Assembly (NCBI GenBank): GCA_028694155.1
Contig: JAQUTY010000005.1
Span: 94,401-158,400 of the forward strand
From: Eubacteriales bacterium
GTDB lineage: Bacteria > Bacillota > Clostridia > Christensenellales > CAG-138
Length of the DNA: 64,000 nt
Reading direction: 5' to 3'
The translations under genes were made by a program, and so were the position numbers. This document shows positions 1 through 8,755 of the stretch, in pieces. Below the pieces are notes generated by a model. The model did not search any database, was not told the origin of the DNA, and saw nothing but the letters and a program-made list of their open reading frames with translations. The first letter of the stretch is position 1. Each line of letters opens with the position of its first letter.

Positions 1-684
1 GTCAGCCGTTTTGGACGCTCCACGGAGGATGTCCTTGTTGCAACAAGAGCCTTGAAGGAACGCGGTGTGGAGGTCTACTTTGATGACCAGGAGTTCGGTA
101 GCTTCAACCCTGAAGCCGAGCAATTGATTGCCCTCTACTGCAGCGTTGCCGAAGGCGAGAACAAGTCCCACAGCGAAGATGTACGTTGGGGCTTGAAACG
201 CCATGCCGAAAACGGCACATCAAAACTCTACAACAAGCCGTGCTACGGTTATCGGCAAAACGAAGACGGCGAGCTTGAAATCGTAGAGGAAGAAGCTGTT
301 ATCGTCCGCAGGGTATATGCCATGTATTTGAGCGGCATGAGCATCGTGAAAATCAAAGCCGCCCTTGAGAATGACAACATCCTATCTCCGACCGGCAAAA
401 AACAGTGGTCAAAGCACACGCTGGAGTTCATGCTTACCAACACAAAATATCATGGTACCGCCGTTATCTTCAAAACTCACACGCCGGAATACAAGGCAAA
501 GCGGAAAGTCAACGACGGCGAAGTGAATAGTTACGCCGCAGAGGGCAATAACGAGCCGATTATCCCGGAAGAAATGTTTAACAGAGTCCAGGAGGAGCGT
601 ACTCGCCGGAGCAATGTCGAGGTCGGGGAGGATGGCGTCAAGTACCGTAAATCCACGAAGTACTCGGCAAAAAAGAAGGAATAG
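1..684 (+). pseudogene. Large serine recombinase, internal/C-terminal remnant
   Basis: The reading frame is open from base 1, so the gene begins outside the window; the TTG at 52 is not a real start. The visible part opens with SRFGRSTED, the conserved catalytic-domain segment of resolvase/invertase recombinases, followed by the long connecting helix and the 'recombinase' DNA-binding domain (about residues 85-195 of the visible 227). It stops at KYSAKKKE, exactly where family members normally continue into the zinc ribbon and coiled coil, so it looks C-terminally truncated. Such enzymes move integrative elements. The neighbour is the 3' side of ssrA, a classic integration target. Whether the N-terminal catalytic serine survives cannot be seen. 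Confidence 0.75.
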
Positions 685-846
685 CCCAACATACACTTCT
701 AATTAATGTGTTTAGGTGGAGCATTTTGAACCCTTTTATTTTTCCTTGTACTCCGTTATTTTTCATAGAACTATTTTATTTTTCCTCTTAGGGTATTCAA
801 ATTACCCCTTGAGCCGAGAATGCCGGAGAAACCCTATAACTCAGAA

Positions 847-910
847 AAAGCCTGCAATACAAAGGATTTTGAATACCCTTGTCGGGCAAATCCCTTGTAT
901 TGCAGGCTTT
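847..910. repeat. Long imperfect inverted repeat between recombinase remnant and ssrA
   Basis: Arms AAAGCCTGCAATACAA (847-862) and TTGTATTGCAGGCTTT (895-910) are perfect complements, and an inner GGATTT/AAATCC pair extends the stem. A second pair, AGGGTATTCAAA near 789-800 and TTTGAATACCCT near 868-879, overlaps it. The rest of 685-931 holds no convincing gene. It could be a terminator for the recombinase side or a scar of an element end; the T-run after it is short. Confidence 0.5.
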
Positions 911-931
911 CTTGACACGAATAATAAAAGG

Positions 932-966
932 ATTGACCGTAGCATTGTATCAATGCTACGGTCAAT
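932..966 (-). terminator. ssrA terminator hairpin
   Basis: Sixteen-base perfect arms (932-947 and 951-966) with a 3-base loop lie just past the CCA end of ssrA on the minus strand. They are followed on that strand by CCTTTTATT, a modest U-tract. Position and stem strength fit an intrinsic terminator of the tmRNA. Confidence 0.75.
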
Positions 967-969
967 ATT

Positions 970-1324
970 TGGTGGAGGTGGGGAGAGTCGAACTCCCGTC
1001 CGAAAACCCGAAACAAGAAGTTTCTACGAGCGTATCCTTTGTACAATTATTCCCATTCCCATGCTCCCAAAGGAAGGATCATGGTTCCGGTAGCTTCATA
1101 ATTCCGACCGACCTCAAAGCTTTGATCGGTCAGTGCCCTACCCTAATGACGCTCGGCCCTACAACAGTAGGTTTTCGTAGGCGAACGCGTTACCGCTTAT
1201 GCAGCAACGAGCTGTGTATTTCTGTTGCCAGTTATTATTAATTATTTTCCGCTTTTAACGAAGTTCAGCCCTTCGGCTCGCTTATCCTAATCCCTTGGTC
1301 CCCGTCGAAACCATTTTCACCCCC
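970..1324 (-). ncRNA. ssrA: Transfer-messenger RNA (tmRNA)
   Basis: On the minus strand the 5' end GGGGGTGAAAATGGTTTCGA followed by CGGGGACC is the typical tmRNA start. The 3' end is a T-arm (GTTCGACTC flanked by GGGA and TCCC) running into CCACCTCCACCA, so CCA is encoded. Length is about 355 nt. A tag reading frame near 1190-1235 ends in codons for QLVAA before TAA, matching the hydrophobic-AA degradation tag; the resume codon is probably GGC, giving a tag like GNRNTQLVAA. It rescues stalled ribosomes with SmpB, whose gene lies 5 nt upstream. Tag start is inferred; gene identity is firm. Confidence 0.95.
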
Positions 1325-1329
1325 ATGTT

Positions 1330-1797
1330 TTATCTGGCGGATTCCTTCATTCTTCTGTCCATTTCCCTGTCCGCATCACGTTCCGCTATCGAATGACGCT
1401 TATCGTACAGCTTCTTACCCTTTGCAACTGCAAGCTCCAATTTGACCTTGCCCTCCTTAAAGTATACGCTCAACGGAATGAGACTATACCCTTCGGTCTG
1501 TTGCAGCGACCCTAGCTTGCGTATCTCACGACTGTGTGCCAACAGCTTTCTTGTGCGAAAAGGGTCGTGGTTGTAAATATTACCCTGATCGTATGGACTG
1601 ATGTGCACGCCCATGATGAACAGCTCGCCACCCTTAACAAGCGCATAGCTGTCCTTGAGATTGATCTGACCGTTGCGAATAGACTTCACTTCAGTACCCT
1701 GTAATGCTATTCCGCACTCCAAGGATTCCTCAATGAAGTAATCGTGACGCGCCTTCTTATTCTGCGCAACGATTTTTATTCCTCCGACCTTGCTCAA
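1330..1797 (-). CDS. smpB: SsrA-binding protein SmpB
   Basis: SmpB binds tmRNA and delivers it to stalled ribosomes for trans-translation. The 155-aa product has the family's usual length. It shows the conserved core ([12 protein letters not shown] near the N-terminus, [33 protein letters not shown]) and the basic C-terminal tail that acts in the decoding centre. The start is a TTG preceded by AGGAGG with a 5-nt gap. It sits directly upstream of ssrA, so protein and RNA partner are neighbours on the same strand, and it may be co-transcribed with secG, whose promoter is the nearest visible one. Confidence 0.97.
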   Translation of the reverse strand: MSKVGGIKIVAQNKKARHDYFIEESLECGIALQGTEVKSIRNGQINLKDSYALVKGGELFIMGVHISPYDQGNIYNHDPFRTRKLLAHSREIRKLGSLQQTEGYSLIPLSVYFKEGKVKLELAVAKGKKLYDKRHSIAERDADREMDRRMKESAR

Positions 1798-1866
1798 ATC
1801 TTCCTCCTATAAGAAAATGCGACAATACATGCCGCACTTAACTTCATCGTATTATTGAAATGTTCC

Positions 1867-2100
1867 TTACTTGCCGACTATCAAAACAACAAGTGTAAGA
1901 GCAAACATCAATACTGCCAATGCGATCGTTATCTTCTGCAGCTTTGCTTCGCGGCTTGCTGCCTTGCCTCTGGTTGAGAACGACTGCGTATCGCTGCCGT
2001 ATGCTTCGCCCAAACCTGCTGACTTGGTCTTTTGCACCAGCACAACCACAATCATCAAAACAGAAACAACGAGTAATACTATCTCAAGTGCCAAACTCAT
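1867..2100 (-). CDS. secG: Preprotein translocase subunit SecG
   Basis: A 77-aa membrane protein with two hydrophobic helices (about residues 4-22 and 54-74) and the loop motif VLVQKTKSAGLG, followed by the small-residue and serine-rich loop typical of SecG. It supports SecYE channel function in protein export. The ATG at 2100 is chosen over one at 2163 because a near-perfect promoter lies at 2135-2163, which would put the longer start upstream of transcription. A purine-rich AAGGGA precedes the chosen ATG. It lies between gpmI and smpB on the same strand but has its own promoter. Confidence 0.93.
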   Translation of the reverse strand: MSLALEIVLLVVSVLMIVVVLVQKTKSAGLGEAYGSDTQSFSTRGKAASREAKLQKITIALAVLMFALTLVVLIVGK

Positions 2101-2134
2101 TTTACTTAGTCCCTTCATAAATACTGCAGAGTGC

Positions 2135-2163
2135 ATTATACCATGCTTGTTTGCACAATGCAA
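2135..2163 (-). promoter_or_regulatory. secG promoter
   Basis: Minus strand TTGCAT, 17-nt spacer ending in TGG, TATAAT. It sits between the gpmI stop and secG and gives a leader of about 28 nt. It also excludes the longer secG start. Confidence 0.75.
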
Positions 2164-2171
2164 GACAATTT

Positions 2172-3713
2172 TTACTTCACAAGCAAAGTTTTTCCACTCA
2201 TCTGCACAGGTATTTCGACGTTCATCATGTCAAGCAGCGTGGGCGCAAGATCGCATAATCTGCCGCCGTCCCGAAGCTTGCCCTCAATCGTGTCCGACAC
2301 CATGATGCAAGGCACTGGGTTGGTTGTGTGTGCAGTGAAGGGGGCATTCTCATGCTCGTCCCACATGCGCTCACAGTTGCCGTGATCCGCCGTAATAATG
2401 CAGCTTCCGCCTTGATTAAGTATGGCATCAACGACCTTTTTTGCGCAAATGTCAACGGTATGAACTGCCTTTGTTGCAGCGTCCATCACGCCAGTATGCC
2501 CAACCATATCGGGGTTTGCAAAGTTGAGTATCATCACCTCATACTTGCCGCTATTGATACGTTTGATTGCCTCCTCTGTCACCTCATATGCGCTCATTTC
2601 GGGCTGCATATCATATGTGGGAACCTTTGGCGAAGGAATGAGCACTCTGTCCTCAAGCGCATTTGGAGCCTCTACACCGCCGTTAAAGAAGAATGTAACG
2701 TGTGCATACTTCTCAGTTTCCGCTATTCTAAGCTGCGGAATGTTTTTCTTGGCAAGGTACTCGCCCAACGTATTCTCCAGCGATTGCGGGTTGAATGCAA
2801 CGTGAAGCAAACCCTCAAACGAAGCGTCATACTGAGTCATGGAAGCATAGTAAAGCGGAAAATATCCCTTTTTGCGTTCAAAGCCGCTGAAATCCTCCAT
2901 GATATATGCTCTGCTAATCTCTCTTGCTCTATCGGGTCTATAATTAAAGAAAATGATGCTGTCATTCTCTTGAATCATTCCTACGGGCAAGCCGCCTTCC
3001 GTAACAACAGTTGGCTGCACAAACTCGTCTGTTTCGCCCCTGTCATATGCAAGCTGCATGGCATCTTCAGCGGTGTCTGCGGTCAATCCTTCACCAAAGG
3101 TCAAAGCATCATAGGCTCGGACAACTCGCTCAAAGCGATTATCCCTATCCATGGCATAGTATCTGCCCATGACGGTGGCAATCTTGCCGCAGCCAAGCTT
3201 CGACAGCTCGGCATTTACCTGCTGAATGTAGCCCTTGCCGCTTGAAGGCGGAACGTCACGTCCGTCCATAAAGCAATGAATGTACACCTTGGCAATTCCG
3301 TTGCGTTTTGCAAGCTCCACCAAAGCATACAGATGCCTAAGATGACTGTGTACGCCTCCGTCAGAGCAAAGTCCCATCAAATGCAGCGCAGAATCATGCT
3401 TTTTGCAGTTCTCAATCGCACCCATGAATGCAGGATTGGTAAAAAAGCTGCCATCACGAACGGACTCTGTGATGCGAGTGAGCTCTTGATAAACGATTCT
3501 GCCTGCGCCAATATTCAGATGTCCGACCTCGGAATTTCCCATCTGACCATCGGGCAATCCTACGTCCAGTCCGCTTGCCTGCAACAGGGTGTGCGGATAC
3601 TTGTTGCAAAGCGCACGAATGTTCTTTGCTCCATCAGTGAGTATTGCATTATACTTCGGGTCGGTACTATATCCAAAGCCATCAAGAATCAAAAGAGCTG
3701 TAATCGGTTTCAC
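2172..3713 (-). CDS. gpmI: 2,3-bisphosphoglycerate-independent phosphoglycerate mutase
   Basis: A 513-aa Mn-dependent enzyme of the alkaline-phosphatase fold that interconverts 3- and 2-phosphoglycerate. Visible signatures are LLILDGFGY at the N-terminus, the catalytic serine in GQMGNSEVGH, GGVHSH, HCFMDGRDVPP, FFNYRPDRAREI, and the C-terminal metal site ITADHGNCE and HTTNPVP. Length matches the family. The start ATG overlaps the end of tpiA by 4 nt, so translation is coupled. It closes the eutS-eutP-pgk-tpiA-gpmI stretch; secG downstream has a separate promoter. No GAPDH or enolase gene is in the window. Confidence 0.97.
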   Translation of the reverse strand: MKPITALLILDGFGYSTDPKYNAILTDGAKNIRALCNKYPHTLLQASGLDVGLPDGQMGNSEVGHLNIGAGRIVYQELTRITESVRDGSFFTNPAFMGAIENCKKHDSALHLMGLCSDGGVHSHLRHLYALVELAKRNGIAKVYIHCFMDGRDVPPSSGKGYIQQVNAELSKLGCGKIATVMGRYYAMDRDNRFERVVRAYDALTFGEGLTADTAEDAMQLAYDRGETDEFVQPTVVTEGGLPVGMIQENDSIIFFNYRPDRAREISRAYIMEDFSGFERKKGYFPLYYASMTQYDASFEGLLHVAFNPQSLENTLGEYLAKKNIPQLRIAETEKYAHVTFFFNGGVEAPNALEDRVLIPSPKVPTYDMQPEMSAYEVTEEAIKRINSGKYEVMILNFANPDMVGHTGVMDAATKAVHTVDICAKKVVDAILNQGGSCIITADHGNCERMWDEHENAPFTAHTTNPVPCIMVSDTIEGKLRDGGRLCDLAPTLLDMMNVEIPVQMSGKTLLVK

Positions 3714-4459
3714 TGGTAATTGACCACCTTTGAAAAGTCATCAGCCTTCAAGCTCGCTCCGCCAATCAATCCGCCATCGATTTCATCCATGCTCATAAGC
3801 TCTGAAACATTCTTGGGGTTCATGCTGCCGCCGTACTGAATGCGTACTCTGTCGGATACGTTCTGACCGAATACTCCCCTAACTGCGTCTCTAATGACCT
3901 TAATTGTCGCATTGGCATCCTCTTTGGTTGCAGTCTTACCTGTTCCGATTGCCCAAATCGGCTCGTAGGCAATGACTAGGTTTGCAACCTGCTCGGCTTC
4001 TATGTCCTTCAACGCTGCAACCGTCTGCACTGTAACCACAGCATCGGTCACGCCGTTTTCACGCTGTTCAAGCGATTCGCCAACGCAAATGATAGGTGTT
4101 ATTCCTGCTGCAATGGCTGCCTTAGCACGCATGTTGACCGTCTCATCGGTCTCACCAAAGTACTGTCTGCGCTCGCTATGACCGACAATGGCGTACTTCA
4201 CGCCCAAATCGAGTAGCATTTTTGCAGATATTTCGCCTGTATATGCGCCCTTGTCTGCCCAATGCACATTCTGTGCTCCCAGCTTGATGTTTGTGCCGCT
4301 GATTGCCTCGGCAACGAAGCTCAAATCAATAGCAGGCGGGCATACAACCACATCACACTTTGCGTCCTTTACCAACGGAGCAAGAGCTCTTACAAGCTCA
4401 ATCGCCTCGGTTGGTGTCATGTTCATCTTCCAGTTTCCAGCAATAATAGGTTTTCTCAT
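3710..4459 (-). CDS. tpiA: Triosephosphate isomerase
   Basis: Interconverts glyceraldehyde-3-phosphate and dihydroxyacetone phosphate. The (beta/alpha)8 family motifs are clear: PIIAGNWKMN at the start, GHSERR with the catalytic histidine, AYEPIWAIGTGKTA with the catalytic glutamate, and the phosphate-binding GGSM and GGLIGGASL. The start MRKPII at 4459 is preferred over an ATG two codons upstream because GGGAGA abuts the upstream ATG but lies 6 nt from this one. It overlaps gpmI and follows pgk by 15 nt. Glyceraldehyde-3-phosphate is also the product of the DeoC enzymes in the microcompartment operon. Confidence 0.97.
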   Translation of the reverse strand: MRKPIIAGNWKMNMTPTEAIELVRALAPLVKDAKCDVVVCPPAIDLSFVAEAISGTNIKLGAQNVHWADKGAYTGEISAKMLLDLGVKYAIVGHSERRQYFGETDETVNMRAKAAIAAGITPIICVGESLEQRENGVTDAVVTVQTVAALKDIEAEQVANLVIAYEPIWAIGTGKTATKEDANATIKVIRDAVRGVFGQNVSDRVRIQYGGSMNPKNVSELMSMDEIDGGLIGGASLKADDFSKVVNYQ

Positions 4460-4474
4460 ATTCATTCTCCCAAG

Positions 4475-5662
4475 TTATTTATCATTCAATACCGCAACGC
4501 CGGGCAGGGTCTTGCCTTCCAAGAACTCCAGCGATGCTCCACCGCCCGTGGAAATGTGCGTCATCTTATCTGCAAATCCGAGTTTCTTGACAGCAGATGC
4601 AGAATCGCCGCCGCCAATAATGGTCGTGCCCTTGCACTCTGCGCATGCTGCCGCCACGCCTGCCGTACCAATGGCAAACGCAGGGAACTCAAACACGCCC
4701 ATGGGGCCGTTCCAGATGACTGTCTTTGCGGCTTTGATAGTGTCGCTAAACAGTGCAACCGACTTCTGACCAATGTCCAAGCCCTGCCAACCTGCAGGAA
4801 TCTCGTTTGAAGGTACCGTCTTGTGCTCTGCATCGGCGGAAAACTCCTTTGCTACAACCGTATCTACGGGCAAAAGAATGTTCACACCACGCTCCTTGGC
4901 AGTCGCCAGCAGTTCTTTTGCAAGCTCGATGCTGTCCGCATCCAGTAGAGAATCGCCGATCTCATAGCCCTGCGCCTTGAAGAAAGTGTAAGCCATTCCG
5001 CCGCCGATAATCAAGCTGTCACACTTGTTAAGCAGGTTCTTGATTACACCAATCTTATCAGACACCTTTGCGCCACCTAAGATGGCAACGAAGGGGCGAA
5101 CGGGGTTGTCAAGTGCTTCGCCCATGACCCCCAGTTCCTTGCCGATAAGGAAGCCTGCTACTGCCGGCAGATACGCAGCAACTCCTGCCGTTGAAGCATG
5201 TGCACGGTGAACTGTGCCAAAAGCATCAGAGACATACAGGTCTGCAAGATCTGCTAGCTTCTTTGCAAATTCAGGATCGTTGTCCGTCTCTTCTTTATAG
5301 AAGCGAACGTTCTCAAGCAGGACAATCTCGCCGTCCTTCATATCATCGATTGCGGTCTGTGCGCTCTGTCCAATCGTGTCCTCGGCAAACCAGATGTTGA
5401 CATCAGGCAGCAGCTCCGACAATCTTGCTCCAACGGGTGCAAGTGAATACTTGGAATCGGGTGCGCCTTTTGGACGACCCAAATGAGAGCAAAGAATCAC
5501 CTTCGCCTTGTGATCCAGCAAGTACTGAATCGTGGGAAGCGCAGCCTTGATGCGCTTATCATCGGACACCTGCCCATTCTCGTCTATCGGCACGTTGAAA
5601 TCAACGCGTACCAAAACTTTTTTTCCGCTTACGCAGACGTCTTCAATAGTCTTTTTTGCCAT
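4475..5662 (-). CDS. pgk: Phosphoglycerate kinase
   Basis: A 395-aa monomeric glycolytic kinase that makes ATP from 1,3-bisphosphoglycerate. Seen are [19 protein letters not shown], the substrate-binding EDTIG and [11 protein letters not shown], the hinge [11 protein letters not shown], and the nucleotide site GGGDSASAV with [14 protein letters not shown] near the C-terminus. The N-terminus MAKKTIEDV is preceded by GGAGGAAA. It follows eutP by only 12 nt and leads into tpiA, so a microcompartment GTPase gene and lower glycolysis appear to share a transcript. Confidence 0.97.
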   Translation of the reverse strand: MAKKTIEDVCVSGKKVLVRVDFNVPIDENGQVSDDKRIKAALPTIQYLLDHKAKVILCSHLGRPKGAPDSKYSLAPVGARLSELLPDVNIWFAEDTIGQSAQTAIDDMKDGEIVLLENVRFYKEETDNDPEFAKKLADLADLYVSDAFGTVHRAHASTAGVAAYLPAVAGFLIGKELGVMGEALDNPVRPFVAILGGAKVSDKIGVIKNLLNKCDSLIIGGGMAYTFFKAQGYEIGDSLLDADSIELAKELLATAKERGVNILLPVDTVVAKEFSADAEHKTVPSNEIPAGWQGLDIGQKSVALFSDTIKAAKTVIWNGPMGVFEFPAFAIGTAGVAAACAECKGTTIIGGGDSASAVKKLGFADKMTHISTGGGASLEFLEGKTLPGVAVLNDK

Positions 5663-5674
5663 ATTTTTTCCTCC

Positions 5675-6118
5675 TTATAGAGCCGTTGGCTCACTTAAAT
5701 ACTCTTTTAGTTTGTCTATGCCTTCGCCTGTCTTACTGCTCACCTTAAAAATCGGTTGCGCTCCCGACATTCGAAGATTATCAACTGCTTCCGACAACAA
5801 TTTATCATCGGTCACAAGATCTACCTTAGTTACCGCACCAATTACGGGTCTGCCAAATATCCCTGCGATCATGGGTGGAATGCTAATCTGAGCATCTGTT
5901 GCATCCAGAAGTATCAGAATACAATCACAATCCATTGCCGTAACCGTCAACGCCTTAAAAAAAGGTTTGCGCTCCAAATACTCACCCGGAGTATCAATAC
6001 AATCACCAATTATCTCAACGGATTGAGTCTTGTGATACCCCTCCGTAACCTTGGCAAGAGCCATGGCAAGCGTCGTTTTACCGCAGCCACTCTTGCCTAT
6101 CATCAGCGTCCTTTTCAT
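5675..6118 (-). CDS. eutP: EutP/PduV-family small GTPase
   Basis: A 147-aa Ras-like P-loop protein. The Walker A is GKSGCGKTTL (residues 8-17), DTPGEY is the G3-type motif, and TKVDL is G4, giving guanine specificity. EutP and PduV are accessory proteins of ethanolamine and propanediol microcompartments; PduV associates with the shell and EutP has been reported as an acetate-kinase-like activity in some species. The ATG overlaps the eutS stop by 4 nt, and pgk follows 12 nt later. The microcompartment operon itself is 43 kb away, so this is a satellite locus. The exact biochemical role is inferred. Confidence 0.85.
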   Translation of the reverse strand: MKRTLMIGKSGCGKTTLAMALAKVTEGYHKTQSVEIIGDCIDTPGEYLERKPFFKALTVTAMDCDCILILLDATDAQISIPPMIAGIFGRPVIGAVTKVDLVTDDKLLSEAVDNLRMSGAQPIFKVSSKTGEGIDKLKEYLSEPTAL

Positions 6119-6462
6119 GAATGGGTTATCGTGCAGGGTGCAAATCCTAATGTGGCGTTAAGCACGTCATTTACGTCCCTGACCGCTGCCTCGACTGCCG
6201 CCGTTGTGCCGCACAGCACCAACGATCCCGAAAAGCGATCTACAAACACTATCTCCACTTGTGCAGCCTTGACAGCTACATCTGCGCCGATTATTGCGCC
6301 CTCACTAGGAGTTATGGTCATTATGCCCAGCGCACCTTTAGTATCTCCTACTACGCCCAACTTACGGTAGAGCGCATCATCGGGATTGGAAATGATATGC
6401 GCTATGGTCACCTGTTTTCCCGGGACATACTCTTGAATTATTCTTTGCTTATCCGTTGCCAT
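6115..6462 (-). CDS. eutS: EutS/PduU-type BMC shell protein
   Basis: A 115-aa circularly permuted BMC-domain protein. The N-terminal IIQEYVPGKQVTIAHII, then GVVGDTKGALGIMTITPSEG and VDRFSGSLVL, follow the EutS pattern closely; the N-terminal segment forms the small beta-barrel that caps the hexamer pore in this family. The start MATDKQ at 6462 fits the family better than an in-frame ATG four codons upstream, and overlaps the 3' end of the MBL gene by 14 nt. It is paired with eutP. It would add a capped hexamer to the shell encoded at 54.4-56.1 kb, where no EutS-like gene is present. Confidence 0.88.
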   Translation of the reverse strand: MATDKQRIIQEYVPGKQVTIAHIISNPDDALYRKLGVVGDTKGALGIMTITPSEGAIIGADVAVKAAQVEIVFVDRFSGSLVLCGTTAAVEAAVRDVNDVLNATLGFAPCTITHS

Positions 6463-7159
6463 TTCCCACCTCATAGGTCGCGCCTTCTTCTACGACAATA
6501 GCATTGTCAAAGCCGACCCTCTTCAATACTTCATTTTCGTCCGCTATGCCGCCATATATGTGCGTGCAAAGCAATTTCTTTGCTCCGGCCTTCTTTGCAA
6601 CAGTACCTGCTTCAACTGCGGTCATGTGCATTGGCACGGCGTTTCCTTCACGCTCAAGCAGACAGGTGTCTGCCAATATCACATCGGCTCCAACTGCATA
6701 TTTCGACAATTCTTCAAAATAAGCCGTATCACCCGTGTAAAACAGCGAACTGCCATCTCTATTGGTTACTCTGACCGCAAGACAGGGAACGCTATGTATC
6801 ACCTGAAACCATTGGAGCTTCAGCGACCCTATCTGAGTAGTATCGCCATCGAACACCATATGGTGTTCAAACGGCTCACCAATGAGGTTCGTTGGCGAAG
6901 AAAAGACCTTCATTCTCATCGCAGGCATCTTTTCAAGTGCATACTTCATCACGCCCAAATCCGAGCAATGATCGTAATGAAAATGTGTGATTACTACTGC
7001 GTCAATAGAATCGAGCGCAATCCTTTCCAATGCTCTTGAAAACGTACCGCTTCCCAAATCAAGCAGAACCTTCGTGTCCCCATCTTCAATAAGATAGGAT
7101 GAACAGGCTCCCCCAGCTTTGGGAAACGGGCCGTATTTGCCTAGGATAGTCAGCTTCAT
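6449..7159 (-). CDS. MBL-fold metallohydrolase
   Basis: A 236-aa metallo-beta-lactamase-fold protein. It has the zinc motif HFHYDHCSDLG (HxHxDH, about residues 59-69), an early LLDLGSGTF, FYTGDTAY for the bridging aspartate, and a late CTHIYG histidine, in the order seen in RNase Z-like and cyclic-phosphodiesterase-like hydrolases. No signal peptide. The GTG/ATG start region touches the stop of the membrane-protein gene upstream, and its 3' end overlaps eutS, so it belongs to the long minus-strand operon. Substrate cannot be assigned; a role linked to the eutS/eutP pair is only suggested by position. Confidence 0.8.
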   Translation of the reverse strand: MKLTILGKYGPFPKAGGACSSYLIEDGDTKVLLDLGSGTFSRALERIALDSIDAVVITHFHYDHCSDLGVMKYALEKMPAMRMKVFSSPTNLIGEPFEHHMVFDGDTTQIGSLKLQWFQVIHSVPCLAVRVTNRDGSSLFYTGDTAYFEELSKYAVGADVILADTCLLEREGNAVPMHMTAVEAGTVAKKAGAKKLLCTHIYGGIADENEVLKRVGFDNAIVVEEGATYEVGNGNG

Positions 7160-7842
7160 TACTTCAAATTCCGTGTCGTTGACTTCTTCTTGCTTTCCTT
7201 AGCGTTGATGAAGTCCGTAAATGAATCCGCTTCGGGTGCTTTGGGTTCAAAGAGCTTGAGCAATACTATGCCAATGATGCCGCAGACAGCCCCCTCCACA
7301 ATATGCGCAAACAGAGCCGTCCAAGCTGCTCCGAATGTGAGCCCCAAGAATATCAGCTCATACAGGAACATCAGCACAACGATTGCGCCCTCCGTAATGG
7401 CTGCGGCGATGATGCAGCTCTTCCAGCCGTAGGTGCTCTTGCGGCGAATTATTGCCAGAATAGCAAACGCCATCAAACGGCAGATAGCAATGGGAAGAAT
7501 GTAGCTGTAACTGCCGATGAATAGAACGCCCAAAACGGAACCGACCAATAAAGCAAGTGCGCCAAATACGTTGCAGCTAAAAATCACCGCAACATATGCT
7601 GCAATACCGCCCAAGCTCGCCGTTTGTTGCAGCTTCATCTTGTCCGTGTTGCTCACTTGAGCTGTTTTATCAGATGTATCTGCACTATCTTCACCAATCA
7701 GATCAGATAAGCTCAATCCCTCGGAAGCAACAGGTTGTTCCGTAGGCTTTGCAAACTTCACCTGTGTAAGCGATGTGAGCAAAATAGCCAACACCAGTAC
7801 CACTGCAATCCAAATCCAATAAGAAATGCTCTTGTTTTTCAT
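7159..7842 (-). CDS. Multi-spanning membrane protein, possibly ECF S-component-like
   Basis: The start MKNKSISYWIW at 7842 has AGGAGG 7 nt upstream, better than a start eight codons earlier. The 227-aa product has an N-terminal transmembrane helix (about 7-26), an acidic soluble stretch, then four to five hydrophobic helices (about 78-200), and a lysine-rich C-terminal tail. The glycine- and alanine-rich membrane half, with small loops and a CRLMAF/RRK turn, resembles substrate-binding subunits of energy-coupling transporters, but no ligand motif is recognisable. It lies between the DivIVA-like and MBL genes in the ruvC-gpmI run. Confidence 0.6.
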   Translation of the reverse strand: MKNKSISYWIWIAVVLVLAILLTSLTQVKFAKPTEQPVASEGLSLSDLIGEDSADTSDKTAQVSNTDKMKLQQTASLGGIAAYVAVIFSCNVFGALALLVGSVLGVLFIGSYSYILPIAICRLMAFAILAIIRRKSTYGWKSCIIAAAITEGAIVVLMFLYELIFLGLTFGAAWTALFAHIVEGAVCGIIGIVLLKLFEPKAPEADSFTDFINAKESKKKSTTRNLK

Positions 7843-7852
7843 GTTCTGCCTC

Positions 7853-8752
7853 CTATTTTTTAACATCCATTTTCAATATTTCATCTATCAGGCTGTCAAG
7901 TTCAACCGTGTCCTTGCCTTCTCCCTTGACAATTTCCTCAACTGTATACACCTTGATTTCATCGTCCTCTTCAAAAGGAACAGAATCGCTCTGGTCCTCA
8001 TTCAAATCAAAAATCAAGGTTCGTTCTCTGTCAATAAGCTCTTCGTCATTATCTTCTTTAGCCTCAGGCTCGTCCTCATCGGACTTGTCAACGGGAGTAT
8101 CATGCTTTGGCTCGTCCTTTATTTCGTCTTTCGGCTCGTCCTGGCAGGGTATAACCCTATGCTCGATGGAATAAATGTTTTTCATGAGCTGGGCGGGGTC
8201 ATCGTCGGGATCAGGAAGCTCAACATCGGAGTCATCAATTAGTTTTGACAACTCGCCAGAATCGGCTATTAGCTCAGGGACAGCCATTTGCAGCTCTTGA
8301 TAGAGCTTTGCATATCTCTTTGCGTTCGATTCAGCCTGCTGCACGCTATCCTTGACAGCGTTGTTATACTGTCCCAAAAGCTCGCCGTAGGTCTTTATTG
8401 AAGCTTCGGTCTGCTCCAGTCTCATTCGACTATATTCATTAGCCTCCTTGACAATATCACGGGCATTCTGATAAGCAACGTCCACCATCATCTCGGCTTC
8501 TGCCTTTGCCGCCTTCATCTCCGCATCGGACTCAATGCGTTTTTTATCGGCAGCCTCGTTGGCATCATTGATGAGTTTTTGTGAAACGTTTGTTGCCTCT
8601 GTCATTGCTTGAGAAATTGCCTGCTCACGACCCACATAATCTTCAACCTTGCCGGTGAGTTCTGCAATCTGCAGCTCCTTCTCACGCAGTGAAAGACGGA
8701 GGCTTTCAAGCTCTGCCAACTGTTCTTTAATGATCTTCTTCTTAGTTCTCAC
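7853..8752 (-). CDS. DivIVA-like coiled-coil protein
   Basis: A 299-aa soluble protein. Residues 5-165 form an almost uninterrupted heptad-rich coiled coil, alanine- and glutamate-rich, with the DivIVA/GpsB-type stretch AEMMVDVAYQNARDIVKEAN. Residues about 170-260 are acidic and low complexity (many D, E, K), followed by a short conserved-looking tail ending in LDSLIDEILKMDVKK. The canonical N-terminal membrane-binding DivIVA domain is not obvious, so it may be a scaffold related to cell division or polarity rather than a true DivIVA. It starts 3 nt after ruvB ends. Confidence 0.6.
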   Translation of the reverse strand: MRTKKKIIKEQLAELESLRLSLREKELQIAELTGKVEDYVGREQAISQAMTEATNVSQKLINDANEAADKKRIESDAEMKAAKAEAEMMVDVAYQNARDIVKEANEYSRMRLEQTEASIKTYGELLGQYNNAVKDSVQQAESNAKRYAKLYQELQMAVPELIADSGELSKLIDDSDVELPDPDDDPAQLMKNIYSIEHRVIPCQDEPKDEIKDEPKHDTPVDKSDEDEPEAKEDNDEELIDRERTLIFDLNEDQSDSVPFEEDDEIKVYTVEEIVKGEGKDTVELDSLIDEILKMDVKK

Positions 8753-8755
8753 TCA

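Noticed and set aside
685..969. Duplicate of the ssrA 3' end as an attachment site
   Set aside because: No second copy of the GGTGGAGGTGGGGAGA segment was found in this interval.
716..1241. Two plus-strand open frames across the ssrA region
   Set aside because: They run through the antisense of tmRNA and the inverted repeats, lack ribosome-binding sites and have no protein-family features.
2328..3245. 305-aa plus-strand frame opposite gpmI
   Set aside because: Antisense shadow of a highly conserved glycolytic gene; no start signal or recognisable motif.
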